Origin: Stenotrophomonas maltophilia
GTDB taxonomy: Bacteria > Pseudomonadota > Gammaproteobacteria > Xanthomonadales > Xanthomonadaceae
Length of the DNA stretch: 64,000 nucleotides
Assembly: GCF_002138415.1 (NCBI RefSeq)
Contig: NZ_CP015612.1
Span: 4,070,001-4,134,000, forward strand
Direction of reading: 5' to 3'
A model generated the notes under the pieces. It was not told where the DNA came from and ran no database searches. It worked only from the letters and a program-made list of their open reading frames with translations. Made by a program: the position numbers and the translations under genes. This document shows positions 55,676 to 64,000 of the stretch, in pieces (within the stretch, counting starts at the first letter, position 1; every line of letters starts with the position of its first letter).

Positions 55676-56127
55676 CGGTTCATCGGGCCGCCCTGCACCC
55701 GCCGTTTCGACCAGGTGCGGCAGAAATCCTCCTTCCTTGCGGTATCGGCAACCTGCGCGGTACTCCAATGCCGGGTGATCCAGATCGTCAACGCGGTGCT
55801 GCTCAGATGCCAGCGCAGCATGCCGTGCCGAGGCTGTCGCCACAGGTGGCGTCGGGCAATCCAGAAGGCCTCCCGCTCCACTTCAGGCACCTTCTTCTGC
55901 ATCACTTCCTTGTCGAAGAACTGCGCGGCGAAGCGCCAGGGGTTCATCGGCTGGTATGCCGCCCGTGGTTCACTGCTGCACGCAGCCACACCGCTGGGCG
56001 CGCGGTCCGCCGGCTTCGGCCGGCCTTCCACCAATGCCAGCCCGAGCAGGTACAGCAGGCCAGGCAGCAGTGCGATGTTGGCGGCCAACACGATGACTGA
56101 CAGCCATGCTTTCCCCGCGGCACGCAT
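55672..56127 (-). CDS. Hypothetical single-helix membrane protein
   Basis: 151 residues. The N-terminal helix (AWLSVIVLAANIALLPGLLYL) is followed by a polar domain with several Trp (FWIARRHLWRQPRH; MLRWHLSSTALTIWITRHW). No family recognised. It follows the NTF2-like gene by 4 nt on the same strand, so they are probably co-transcribed. The TAG stop comes from the repeat. Confidence 0.7.
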   Translation of the reverse strand: MRAAGKAWLSVIVLAANIALLPGLLYLLGLALVEGRPKPADRAPSGVAACSSEPRAAYQPMNPWRFAAQFFDKEVMQKKVPEVEREAFWIARRHLWRQPRHGMLRWHLSSTALTIWITRHWSTAQVADTARKEDFCRTWSKRRVQGGPMNR

Positions 56128-56131
56128 CGCT

Positions 56132-56563
56132 CTACGGCGCCTTCGGTTTCGGGTACCACAGCGCGTTGACGATGACCCAGCGCTGGTCGAATCGCCCCAT
56201 GTGGAAGTAATCGACGAACCACGGCGTTTCCAGCCGCACCGAGGCGGCGTTGCCGGTCACGTCCAGCACAGTGCAGCGGCGATCCCATTGATCCTTCGGG
56301 GTCTTCAACGCGCCCTGCTTCGTCAGCGAGACCAGCTCTTCCTTCGACATGCGGCGCAAGCCCAGGCGTTCGTCGGGTATATCGCCGAGCACCGCACGCT
56401 TGGCCAGGTCCGGGTGCAGGGAGCGGGCGACGCGCTGCGGGTCGGCCTCCAGCTGGCCGTCGACGTAGTCGTGGCAGGTGGCTTCGATGGCCGCGATGGA
56501 GGCCGGGTCGGCGGCAGGGCTCGTTGCTGCGGAAAGAGCGAACAGCAGGGCAATCGTGGACAT
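56132..56563 (-). CDS. Exported NTF2-like / putative lumazine-binding family protein
   Basis: 143 residues. Short signal peptide (STIALLFALSAATSPAA), then ATCHDYVDGQLEADPQRVAR and WFVDYFHMGRFDQRWVIVNA, the pattern of the lumazine-binding-like (SnoaL-type) fold. ATG 56563 has GGAG 6 nt upstream. It probably acts in the periplasm; function unknown. Confidence 0.78.
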   Translation of the reverse strand: MSTIALLFALSAATSPAADPASIAAIEATCHDYVDGQLEADPQRVARSLHPDLAKRAVLGDIPDERLGLRRMSKEELVSLTKQGALKTPKDQWDRRCTVLDVTGNAASVRLETPWFVDYFHMGRFDQRWVIVNALWYPKPKAP

Positions 56564-56612
56564 CCGGGTCTCCGGCTCTGGGCGCGGGGCGATCATCGCA
56601 TGGGCAAGCCGC

Positions 56613-56635
56613 ATCCACGCATGGCGTGGATCTAC
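56613..56635 (-). repeat. SMAG-type repeat (ATCCACGC variant) at a gene stop
   Basis: The minus-strand GTAG tip gives TAG, which is the stop codon of the lipoprotein gene at 56632-57045. Confidence 0.75.
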
Positions 56636-57045
56636 TGCATCAGGCCCATTTCGTCGACGCTCAGCTGCATGTACATGAACGCGGCCGCTTCGTCGGTCAT
56701 CGGCTGGCCCTGCGGGAAACTGTCGAGCCAGGCGGAGATGCGCGCATGCCGATGCTTCAGCGCATCAGCTATCGCGCGCTTTTCCGCGTCGGTGGCATGT
56801 TCCTGCATCTCATCGCGCAGCAGGTCATCGCCAATGCCCCATTTTTCGGCCAGCGGAATCAGGTCGACCAGATCGGGCGGCACCTGGTCGCGGCGCAGGT
56901 GGATGGGCTCGGGCGTGTCCGGGCCGCGCTGTGCGGCCAGTTCGGCGGCGCTGCCGATCTGCCCGTGCTGCAGCGGTGGCGGAGTCTGGGCGCAGGCCGA
57001 CAGGGGGATACAGAACGTCAACATCAGCATCCAGCAGGATTTCAT
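56632..57045 (-). CDS. Putative lipoprotein
   Basis: 137 residues. Signal with lipobox LSAC (Cys after ~17 residues), then a polar helical domain (PPDLVDLIPLAEKWGIGDDL; ATDAEKRAIADALKHRHARI). No family recognised. ATG 57045 has a GGAAG site. The TAG stop is formed by the adjoining repeat. Confidence 0.72.
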   Translation of the reverse strand: MKSCWMLMLTFCIPLSACAQTPPPLQHGQIGSAAELAAQRGPDTPEPIHLRRDQVPPDLVDLIPLAEKWGIGDDLLRDEMQEHATDAEKRAIADALKHRHARISAWLDSFPQGQPMTDEAAAFMYMQLSVDEMGLMQ

Positions 57046-57100
57046 CGGACCGCTTCCTGTGTCGATGGATGTGGCGATGATGGCATGGCCCATGCACACC

Positions 57101-57123
57101 ATCCACGCATGGCGTGGATCTAC
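57101..57123 (-). repeat. SMAG-type repeat (ATCCACGC variant) at a gene stop
   Basis: The TAG in the minus-strand GTAG tip is the stop codon of the GIY-YIG gene at 57120-57386. Confidence 0.75.
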
Positions 57124-57386
57124 AGGACCGGTGCCTGCAGCCAGGCCAGCTTGCGTTCGCGCGGCTGCTGCTTGAGCTGCCACTCGGCGCGCGAGGCGGC
57201 GGCCCGGTCCGGGTACTCGCGCACGGCCAGCACGCGCAGCGGCGGCCGGGCCCGGGTGTAGCGCGCGCCCTTGCCGGCCTGGTGGGCAGCAAAACGCGCG
57301 TCCACGTCGGTGCTGATGCCGGCGTAATAGCTGCCATCGCGGCATTCGAGCAGGTACAGGAACCACGGGCGGAGGGACGGGGCCAT
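57120..57386 (-). CDS. GIY-YIG domain protein (YhbQ-like)
   Basis: 88 residues. [19 protein letters not shown] holds the two-Tyr GIY-YIG core (YLL...YAG). [20 protein letters not shown] follows with the conserved basic residues, and [14 protein letters not shown] near the end carries the Glu. Stand-alone members like YhbQ bind or nick DNA; the physiological role is unclear. Confidence 0.88.
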   Translation of the reverse strand: MAPSLRPWFLYLLECRDGSYYAGISTDVDARFAAHQAGKGARYTRARPPLRVLAVREYPDRAAASRAEWQLKQQPRERKLAWLQAPVL

Positions 57387-57435
57387 GGCCGGATTATGCC
57401 GTGCTGCACTGCAGCGGATATACTGGCGGCCGAAT

Positions 57436-57640
57436 GCAGGAGAGAGGCGCCGCGCTGGCGCCCGCCGAAGGCGCAGGCTCCCATGATCGCTCAGGCCGGT
57501 GGGCTGGAATCCCACCAACCATGCATTCGACTCGCCGAGCTGGAGAGAGGTCACCGGGCACGCCCGGGACGATCCGCCGAAGGGGCACGCGGCCAACGCC
57601 GCTGAACTCTCAGGCAAAAGGACAGCGGGAGCGGCACCGG
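57436..57640 (+). promoter_or_regulatory. Tandem glycine riboswitch
   Basis: Aptamer 1 covers about 57436-57535 (AGGAGAGAGGCGCC, then GCCGAAGGCGCAGGC and a capped GGTGGG stem). Aptamer 2 covers about 57541-57635 (GGAGAGAGGTCACCGGGC, GCCGAAGGGGCA, AACTCTCAGGCAAAAGGACA). These match the conserved core of glycine riboswitches. It lies directly upstream of a UPF0126 gene. Two aptamers in a row is the common form. Confidence 0.88.
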
Positions 57641-57717
57641 TCATCGTCATCCCGTCATTGCGCAGGCAGTGGCGGTATACGCGCATGGCCGGCCCCACCG
57701 CGCCCGGAGCCCGCCCC

Positions 57718-58335
57718 ATGCTGTTGTCCATCATCTACCTGATCGCCATTTCCGCCGAAGCCATGACCGGCGCGCTGTCCGCCGGCCGCCGCCGCATGGA
57801 CCTGTTCGGTGTGGTCATGATCGCCTGCGTCACCGCCCTCGGTGGCGGTTCGCTGCGCGACATCCTGCTCGGCCACTACCCGCTGGGCTGGGTGAAGCAT
57901 CCCGAGTACCTGGGCTTCACCGTGTGCGCGGCGCTGATCGCCACCTGGGTCGCACGCTGGATGCACCACTTCCGACGCACCTTCCTGGTGCTCGATGGCC
58001 TGGGCCTGATCGCCTTCACCCTGATCGGCTGCTCGATCGCACGCGAGGCTGGCCATGCGATGCCGATCGTGCTGATCGCCGGCATGCTGACCGGCGCGTT
58101 CGGCGGCGTGCTGCGCGACATCCTCTGCAACGAGGTGCCGCTGATCTTCCAGAAGGAGCTGTACGCGATCATCGCGCTGCTGACCGGCGCGGCGTATCTG
58201 TTGCTGCTGCACTGGGGTGTGGCCGATGCCACCGCGATCCTGTGCTGCCTCGGCGGCGGCTTCGCGCTGCGCCTGCTGGCGATCCATTACCGCTGGGAAA
58301 TGCCGAAGTTCGTCTATCACGACGAAGTGCATTGA
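57718..58335 (+). CDS. UPF0126 glycine-transporter-family membrane protein (YicG/YadS-like)
   Basis: 205 residues, seven helices in two repeats. Each repeat carries a GGxxRDxL motif: [19 protein letters not shown] and [19 protein letters not shown]. These proteins form trimeric cation-channel-like folds and the family is called Gly_transporter because of glycine riboswitches in front of it. That is exactly the case here. ATG 57718 has GGAG 8 nt upstream. Glycine export or uptake is inferred. Confidence 0.9.
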   Translation: MLLSIIYLIAISAEAMTGALSAGRRRMDLFGVVMIACVTALGGGSLRDILLGHYPLGWVKHPEYLGFTVCAALIATWVARWMHHFRRTFLVLDGLGLIAFTLIGCSIAREAGHAMPIVLIAGMLTGAFGGVLRDILCNEVPLIFQKELYAIIALLTGAAYLLLLHWGVADATAILCCLGGGFALRLLAIHYRWEMPKFVYHDEVH

Positions 58336-58344
58336 TTGTTTGAC

Positions 58345-58423
58345 GGTAGTGCCGGCCGCTGGCCGGCAACACGGCACACGCCCTCAGATTCCAGCAGGTT
58401 GCCGGCCAGCGGCCGGCACTACC
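58345..58423. repeat. SMAG-type repeat, inverted dimer
   Basis: Two GTAGTGCCGGCCGCTGG units face each other with about 30 bp between, in the gap between the glycine-transporter gene and the efflux operon. Confidence 0.85.
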
Positions 58424-58618
58424 GAATGCGTTGCATGACCATGGTCATGCGGCATTGGCCGGGGTGATTGGCTACCATTGTCACCCCGTCGCTGCCGCGA
58501 CGGCATCCAGCCACGCCGCGCCCGCGGCCCCGCCAGACACTCCCTCCCCGCTGCCCGTGGTGCCGTGAACGCGCCGACGGGCCCGCATGTCCCTGCGCGC
58601 GCAGGGCGCAGGATGCTC

Positions 58619-59785
58619 ATGTCTGTCGCCGAAAATTCCCGTTTCCGTCGTGCCCGCCCGCTGTGGGCGGTGCTGGCCATCGCCCTCGTCGCCCTTCTGG
58701 CGTGGTGGCTCTGGCCCCGGAATGGCGCCGGCAGCAGCGACGATGCGCCGGGCAAGACGGTGCCGGTACGCGTGGCGCGTGCCAGCGCCGAGCCGCTGGT
58801 GCTGCGCCTGAAGGCGGTCGGTACGGTCACCCCCCTGCACAGTGTGGTGGTGCGCAGCCGCGTGGATGGCGAGCTGCTGCGCCTGCACTTCCAGGAAGGC
58901 CAACAGGTGAAAGCCGGCGACCTGCTGGCGCAGATCGACCCACGTCCGTATGAGGTGAAGCTGGCACAGGCCCAGGGCACGCAGCAACAGAACCTGGCCG
59001 AGCTGGAGAACGCCGAACGCCAGCTGCAGCGCTACCGCGAACTGCAGAAGCAGAACTATGTGTCCGGGCAGGAACTGAGCGACCAGCAGAGCAAGGTGCG
59101 CCAGCTGCAGGGTCGGCGGGTCAGCGATCAGGCGTCTGTTGACGAAGCGCACCTGCAGCTGCAGTACACCCGCATCGTCGCCCCGGTCAGTGGCCGCGTC
59201 GGGCTGCGCCGGTTGGACGTGGGCAACCTGGTGCGTGCCAGCGATGCCGAAGGCCTGGTGACGCTGGCGCAGACCGCACCGATCAGCGTGCTGTTCACCG
59301 TGCCCGAACCCGAGCTGCCGGCGCTGCTCGATGCCGTGCAGGTACAACCGGCGCTGGCAGTGGAAACCTGGGACCGCGAAGAACGCCGGCAGCTGGCGCG
59401 CGGCTCGCTGTCCAGCGTCGACAACCGCATCGATACCACTACCGGCACGCTGAAACTGCGTGCGCACTTCGACAACCACGACCTGGCCCTGTTCCCCAAC
59501 CAGTTCGTCAACGTCCGCCTGCAGCTGGGCGAGCAGCCCGCGCTGCTGATTCCCGATGCCGCCGTGCAGTTCGGCAGCCAGGGCAACTACGTGCATGTCG
59601 TCGGCAAGGACAACAAGGCACAACGCCGCACCGTGGTGCTCGGTCCGGCCGATAATGGACGCGTGGCCGTGCGCTCCGGGCTGGCCGCAGGGGACAAGGT
59701 GGTGATCGAAGGCATCGACGGGCTGGAAGACGGCACGGCGGTGGAGATCATCACCGAGGAGGCCGCGACCAGGGCCGGCGCATGA
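58619..59785 (+). CDS. mdtA: RND efflux periplasmic adaptor (MdtA-type)
   Basis: 388 residues. One N-terminal membrane helix ([18 protein letters not shown]) is followed by the barrel-sandwich lipoyl half ([20 protein letters not shown]), a coiled-coil hairpin (residues ~120-180), and the second lipoyl half with [18 protein letters not shown]. It bridges the inner-membrane pumps to an outer-membrane channel. ATG 58619 has AGGA 6 nt upstream. It overlaps the next gene by 4 bp (ATGA). Adaptor plus two RND pumps is the mdtABC/muxABC order; in S. maltophilia a system of this make-up is called SmeIJK, but identity is inferred. No channel gene is seen in the window. Confidence 0.9.
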   Translation: MSVAENSRFRRARPLWAVLAIALVALLAWWLWPRNGAGSSDDAPGKTVPVRVARASAEPLVLRLKAVGTVTPLHSVVVRSRVDGELLRLHFQEGQQVKAGDLLAQIDPRPYEVKLAQAQGTQQQNLAELENAERQLQRYRELQKQNYVSGQELSDQQSKVRQLQGRRVSDQASVDEAHLQLQYTRIVAPVSGRVGLRRLDVGNLVRASDAEGLVTLAQTAPISVLFTVPEPELPALLDAVQVQPALAVETWDREERRQLARGSLSSVDNRIDTTTGTLKLRAHFDNHDLALFPNQFVNVRLQLGEQPALLIPDAAVQFGSQGNYVHVVGKDNKAQRRTVVLGPADNGRVAVRSGLAAGDKVVIEGIDGLEDGTAVEIITEEAATRAGA

Positions 59786-62700
59786 ACCTCTCGCGCGCCT
59801 TCATCCTGCGTCCGGTCGCAACGACTCTCCTGATGGTGGCGCTGCTGCTGTCCGGCGTGCTGGCCTATCGCCTGCTGCCGGTGGCCGCACTGCCGCAGGT
59901 TGATTACCCGATCATCCAGATCACCACGCTGTATCCGGGAGCCAGCCCGGAACTGACCACACGCACCATCACCGCGCCGCTGGAGCGCCAGCTCGGGCAG
60001 ATTCCCGGTCTGAAACAGCTGTCGTCGACCAGTTCCGGCGGCGCGTCGGTGATCACCCTGCAGTTCGGCCTGGAGGTGTCGCTGGGCGTGGCCGAACAGG
60101 ACGTGCAGGCCGCCATCAACGCGGCGGGCAGCTTCCTTCCCGGCGACCTGCCGGTGCCGCCGGTGTACCGCAAGGTCAATCCGGCCGATACGCCGATCCT
60201 GACCTTGGCGGTGACCTCGCAGGGACTGTCGCTGCCGCAGGTGCACGATCTGGTGGATACGCGCATCGCGCAGCGCCTGGCGCAGCTGCCCGGTGTCGGC
60301 CTGGTCAGCCTCGCTGGCGGCCAACGCCCCGCGGTGCGCATCCAGGTCAATCCAGCGGCACTGGCCGCCAACGGCCTGGGCATGGACCACATCCGCACCG
60401 CGATTGCTGCGGCCAACGTCAACCTGCCCAAGGGCAGCTTCGACGGCCCCATCCGCGCGGTGATGCTCGATGCCAACGACCAGATGCGCAGCGTGGACGA
60501 GTACCGTGCCCTTGTGCTGGCCTGGCGCGACGGCGCGCCGTTGCGGCTGGGCGATGTGGCCACCATCACCGATGGTGCAGAGAACCGCCAGCTGGCGGCC
60601 TGGAGCGGCACTACGCCGGCGGTTCTGGTGAACATCCAGCGCCAGCCCGGCGCCAACGTGATCGCCGTGGTCGAGCAGGTGCGTACGCTGCTGCCGCAGC
60701 TGCAGGCCACGCTGCCGGCCGGTGTGCAGATGAACGTGCTGAGCGACCGCACTGAATCGATCCGGGCGTCGGTGCGCGGCGTGCAGAAGGAGCTGGTACT
60801 GGCCATCGGCCTGGTGGTGCTGGTCACCTGGGTATTCCTGCGCAATCTACCGGCCACGCTCATTCCCAGCGTGGCGGTGCCACTGTCGCTCATCGGCACC
60901 TTGGCGGTGATGCTGTTGGCCGGCTATTCGCTCAACAACCTCACGCTGATGGCGCTGACCATCGCCACCGGCTTCGTGGTGGACGATGCCATCGTGATGC
61001 TGGAGAACATCGCCCGTCATCTGGAGGAAGGTGAAAGCCCGCGCGATGCAGCGCTGAAAGGCGCAGCCGAGATCGGCTTCACCCTGGTCTCGCTGACCGT
61101 CTCGCTGATCGCGGTGCTGATCCCGCTGCTGTTCATGGCCGACCTGGTCGGTGCGCTGTTCCATGAGTTCGCAGTGACACTGGCGGTAGCCATCGGCATT
61201 TCGCTGCTGGTCTCGCTGACACTGACGCCGATGCTGTGCGCGCGCTTCCTCAAACCGCATGTGAAGGGGTCAGAGCCCCAAGGGGATCCGACCCCGGACC
61301 AGGGGTCGGATCCCGCCAGGGCTCCGACCCCAAAGCAGGATGTCTTCGACCGCGTCATCGCCCTCTACGACCGACAGCTGCGCTGGGTGCTGCAGCGCCA
61401 GCCGCTGATGCTGCTGGCCACCGTTGCCACCCTCGCACTGACCGTGGCGCTGTACTTCGCCGTGCCCAAGGGCTTCTTCCCGGTGCAGGATGCCGGCCTG
61501 GTGCAGGGCATCAGCGAAGCGCCGCAGGCCATCTCGTTCCAGGCCATGCGCGAGCGCCAGCAGGCGTTGGCGGCAGCCATCGAAGCCGACCCGGCGGTGG
61601 CCAGCGTGTCCTCGTACATCGGCGTGGACGGCAACAACGCCACGCTCAATACCGGCCGCCTGCTGATCGAGCTGAAACCGCACGGCGACCGCGATGGCGC
61701 CGCCGTGGTGATGGCGCGCCTGCAACAGCGCGTGTCGAAGATTCCCGGCATCACTCTGTACCTGCAGCCGGTGCAGGAGCTGGGCATCGAAGACCGCATC
61801 AGCCGCACCCAGTACCAGTTCACGCTGACCACGCCGGATCTTGAAACACTGGAGCGCTGGACCCCGAAGCTGCTGCAGGCGCTGCGCCAGCAACCGACAC
61901 TTCGCGATGTCGCCAGCGATCTGCAGATGCAGGGCCGGCAGGCACGGGTGAACATCGACCGTGACGCCGCAGCGCGCCTGGGTGTGAGCGTGGAAGCGGT
62001 GGCCGATGCGCTGTACGACGCCTATGGGCAACGCCAGATCTCCACCATCTTCACCCAGGCCAGCCAGTACCGGGTGGTGCTGGAGGCCGATCCTTCACGG
62101 CAACCCGGGCCGGAGGCGATCACGGGCCTGCGTGTGCGCAGCAGCAGCGGACAGACCGTGCCGCTGGGTGCGGTGGCACGGGTGGATCTGGGCCCGACCG
62201 CGCTGCTGCGCAATCACGTGGGCCAGTTCCCGGCGGCCACGTTGTCGTTCAACCTCGCATCGGGCGCGTCGCTGGGCGAAGCGGTGGAGGCTGTGCTCGC
62301 CGCGCGCGCACAGGTGAACCTGCCGCAGAGCATCGAACTTCGCCTGCAGGGCGCGGCGGCCGCCTTCAGCAGCTCGCTGTCGTCCACGTTGTGGCTGATC
62401 CTGGCGGCGGTGGTGGTGATGTACATCGTGCTGGGCGTGCTCTACGAGAGCTTCATCCACCCCATCACCATCCTCTCCACCCTGCCCTCGGCCACCGTCG
62501 GTGCGCTGGCGGCGCTGTGGGGCAGCGGCCGCAGCCTGGACCTGATCGCGGTGATCGGCATTGTGCTGCTGATCGGCCTGGTGAAGAAGAACGCGATCAT
62601 GATGATCGACTTCGCGCTGGACGCGCAGCGCACACGCGGCATGACGCCACGCGAAGCGATCCATCAGGCGGCACTGCTGCGCTTCCGGCCGATCCTGATG

Positions 62701-62916
62701 ACCACGCTGGCTGCGCTGTTCGGCGCAGTGCCGCTGATGCTGGCCAGTGGTTCCGGTGCCGAACTGCGGCAGCCGCTGGGCTGGGTGATGGTGGGCGGCC
62801 TGCTGGTCAGCCAGGTGCTGACCCTGTTCACCACGCCGGTGATCTATCTGGCCTTCGATCGTCTGCAGCGTGGCCGTGCAGCGGCCCCGGTGGCCGTTGA
62901 CGAGGCGCGCACGTGA
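59782..62916 (+). CDS. mdtB: RND efflux pump subunit (MdtB-type) with an in-frame repeat insert
   Basis: 1044 residues, 12 helices. [20 protein letters not shown] is helix 1 and [16 protein letters not shown] begins the porter domain. [16 protein letters not shown] in helix 4 carries the adjacent Asp pair of the proton relay. [20 protein letters not shown] and [19 protein letters not shown] are the standard C-half lines. It works with MdtC as a heterotrimer. Residues ~496-517 ([14 protein letters not shown], then DPARAPTP), after helix 6 (in the LKPH...[10 protein letters not shown] loop), are encoded by a 66-bp palindromic repeat. The loop is cytosolic in this family. Confidence 0.93.
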   Translation: MNLSRAFILRPVATTLLMVALLLSGVLAYRLLPVAALPQVDYPIIQITTLYPGASPELTTRTITAPLERQLGQIPGLKQLSSTSSGGASVITLQFGLEVSLGVAEQDVQAAINAAGSFLPGDLPVPPVYRKVNPADTPILTLAVTSQGLSLPQVHDLVDTRIAQRLAQLPGVGLVSLAGGQRPAVRIQVNPAALAANGLGMDHIRTAIAAANVNLPKGSFDGPIRAVMLDANDQMRSVDEYRALVLAWRDGAPLRLGDVATITDGAENRQLAAWSGTTPAVLVNIQRQPGANVIAVVEQVRTLLPQLQATLPAGVQMNVLSDRTESIRASVRGVQKELVLAIGLVVLVTWVFLRNLPATLIPSVAVPLSLIGTLAVMLLAGYSLNNLTLMALTIATGFVVDDAIVMLENIARHLEEGESPRDAALKGAAEIGFTLVSLTVSLIAVLIPLLFMADLVGALFHEFAVTLAVAIGISLLVSLTLTPMLCARFLKPHVKGSEPQGDPTPDQGSDPARAPTPKQDVFDRVIALYDRQLRWVLQRQPLMLLATVATLALTVALYFAVPKGFFPVQDAGLVQGISEAPQAISFQAMRERQQALAAAIEADPAVASVSSYIGVDGNNATLNTGRLLIELKPHGDRDGAAVVMARLQQRVSKIPGITLYLQPVQELGIEDRISRTQYQFTLTTPDLETLERWTPKLLQALRQQPTLRDVASDLQMQGRQARVNIDRDAAARLGVSVEAVADALYDAYGQRQISTIFTQASQYRVVLEADPSRQPGPEAITGLRVRSSSGQTVPLGAVARVDLGPTALLRNHVGQFPAATLSFNLASGASLGEAVEAVLAARAQVNLPQSIELRLQGAAAAFSSSLSSTLWLILAAVVVMYIVLGVLYESFIHPITILSTLPSATVGALAALWGSGRSLDLIAVIGIVLLIGLVKKNAIMMIDFALDAQRTRGMTPREAIHQAALLRFRPILMTTLAALFGAVPLMLASGSGAELRQPLGWVMVGGLLVSQVLTLFTTPVIYLAFDRLQRGRAAAPVAVDEART
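61266..61331 (+). repeat. GGGGTC...GACCCC repeat, double unit inside the mdtB-type gene
   Basis: Two palindromic units (GGGGTCAGAGCCCCAAGG...GATCCGACCCC and GGGGTCGGATCCC...GGGCTCCGACCCC) with total length 66 bp, exactly 22 codons, keeping frame. It is the only coding copy of the four in the window. Confidence 0.85.
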
Positions 62917-64000
62917 CTCCCATCGCGCGCCTGGCGCAGGCCTGCGTGCAGCGCCCGGTAGCAACGAGCCTGCTGGCGGTGGCAGTGCTGCTGGCCGGCC
63001 TGCTGGCATTGCGCCTGTTGCCGGTGGCGCCGCTGCCACAGGTCGACTACCCGGCCATCGAAGTCAGCGCCAGCCTGCCCGGCGCCTCGCCCGAATCGAT
63101 GGCCGCCACCGTGGCCACGCCCTTGGAGCGTGCACTGGGCAGCCTGCCCGGCATCTCACGCATCGACTCGGCCAGCACCCAGGGCCAGACCCAGATCGAA
63201 CTGAAGTTCGTACTCGGCCGCGACATCGATGAGGCAGCGCGCGAAGTGCAGGCCGCCATCAATCTTGCACGCGGGCAGTTGCCCAGTGGCATGCCCGGCA
63301 TGCCGCAGTACCGCAAGGTCAATCCCTCACAGGCACCGATCCTGGCGCTGGCACTGACCTCGGACACCTTGTCGCCCGGCCAGCTTTATGACCTGGCCTC
63401 CACCGTGCTGGCGCAGAAGCTGTCGCAGGTACCGGGCGTGGGTGAAGTGCAGGTGGGTGGCAGCGCCTTGCCGGCGGTGCGTGTATCGCTGGACCCGAAT
63501 GCACTGAACCATGCAGGTCTGGCGCTTGAGGACGTGGCCCAGGCCATCGCGCGTGCCAATGCGGTGCGCCCGCTGGGCGCGGTGGGGGACGCGCACCAGC
63601 AGTGGCAGCTGGAAGCGCCGCTGCAGCTGCGCCAGGCCGCGCAGTACCGCGAACTGGCATTGAAGGTCAGCGACGACCGCACGCTGCGGCTGGGCGATGT
63701 CGCCGCCGTTGCCGATGGCGTGGAAGACCGCTACGCCAGCGGCTTCCACAACGGACGCCCCGCCGTGCTGCTGATCGTCAGCCGCCAACCCGGTGCCAAC
63801 ATCATCGCCACCGTTGATGCCATCCAGGCGCAGCTGCCGCAGCTGCATGCACTGTTGCCCTCCAGCGTGGACATGCGCCTGGTGATGGACCGCTCGCCGG
63901 TGATCCGCGCCACCCTGCACGAAGCAGAGCTCACGCTGGTGCTGGCGATCGTGCTGGTGGTGCTGGTGGTGCTCGGCTTCCTCGGCCACTGGCGTGCAGC
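62913..64000 (+). CDS. mdtC: RND efflux pump subunit (MdtC-type), 3' end outside window
   Basis: The first ~362 residues are seen. GTG 62913 overlaps the TGA of the upstream gene, so translation is coupled. [20 protein letters not shown] is helix 1; [20 protein letters not shown] begins the porter domain; the window ends in helix 2-3 ([17 protein letters not shown]). The second RND gene completes the mdtABC-type set. Its proton-relay residues lie outside the window. Confidence 0.9.
   Translation, partial: MTPIARLAQACVQRPVATSLLAVAVLLAGLLALRLLPVAPLPQVDYPAIEVSASLPGASPESMAATVATPLERALGSLPGISRIDSASTQGQTQIELKFVLGRDIDEAAREVQAAINLARGQLPSGMPGMPQYRKVNPSQAPILALALTSDTLSPGQLYDLASTVLAQKLSQVPGVGEVQVGGSALPAVRVSLDPNALNHAGLALEDVAQAIARANAVRPLGAVGDAHQQWQLEAPLQLRQAAQYRELALKVSDDRTLRLGDVAAVADGVEDRYASGFHNGRPAVLLIVSRQPGANIIATVDAIQAQLPQLHALLPSSVDMRLVMDRSPVIRATLHEAELTLVLAIVLVVLVVLGFLGHWRA

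Overview
The window is a GC-rich chromosomal stretch of a Xanthomonadaceae gammaproteobacterium, most likely Stenotrophomonas maltophilia or a close relative. This rests on very high G/C at third codon positions and on scattered GTAG-tipped palindromes that match what is known of SMAG repeats of S. maltophilia. It also rests on the gene set: a subtilase autotransporter, many drug-efflux families, an MFP-RND-RND exporter, and a def-fmt-rsmB / dprA-smg-topA-tsaC neighbourhood. The species call is inference; the gene content is read from the sequence.

Layout. 1-2783 is the 3' part of a subtilase autotransporter. 2855-11981 is a run of small units: a CmlA/FloR-like exporter, a LysR regulator divergent from a DHA2 exporter, a DUF2383 protein, an EamA transporter divergent from an AraC regulator, a glutathione transferase, small membrane proteins, an H-NS-like protein and a DoxX protein. 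12000-14501 holds a large serine beta-lactamase-like hydrolase and a beta-rich orphan. About 14500-17850 is accessory debris around a tRNA-Ile(CAU): a phage Q-like antiterminator, a duplicated terminator-bearing unit, an RHS relic in one orientation, and toxin-like and immunity-like frames in the other.

17929-24614 is core: rpoD, dtd, an LpxL-type acyltransferase, a RibA-type protein and a YdbS/YdbT-like pair. 24711-30852 is an LPS surface-sugar cluster (glycerophosphotransferase-like protein, two glycosyltransferases, O-antigen ligase, ArnT-like transferase). 30876-33767 is rsmB-fmt-def on the minus strand. It diverges from 33894-41966: LysM protein, dprA, smg, two GYF_2 membrane proteins, topA and tsaC. 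42010-50398 has two DUF4124 proteins, an SDR, a lipoprotein, sppA, a MATE pump and a DUF3106 pair. 50399-58335 holds priA, a GST, a NYN nuclease-like protein, ndh, small envelope proteins, a GIY-YIG protein, and a tandem glycine riboswitch in front of a UPF0126 glycine-transporter-family gene. 58619-64000 is mdtABC-type, with the last gene running off the end.

Two repeat families stand out. SMAG-type palindromes supply the TAG stop codon of five genes. A second palindrome family (GGGGTC...GACCCC) lies between genes in three places and once, as a 66-bp double unit, in frame inside the first RND pump gene.
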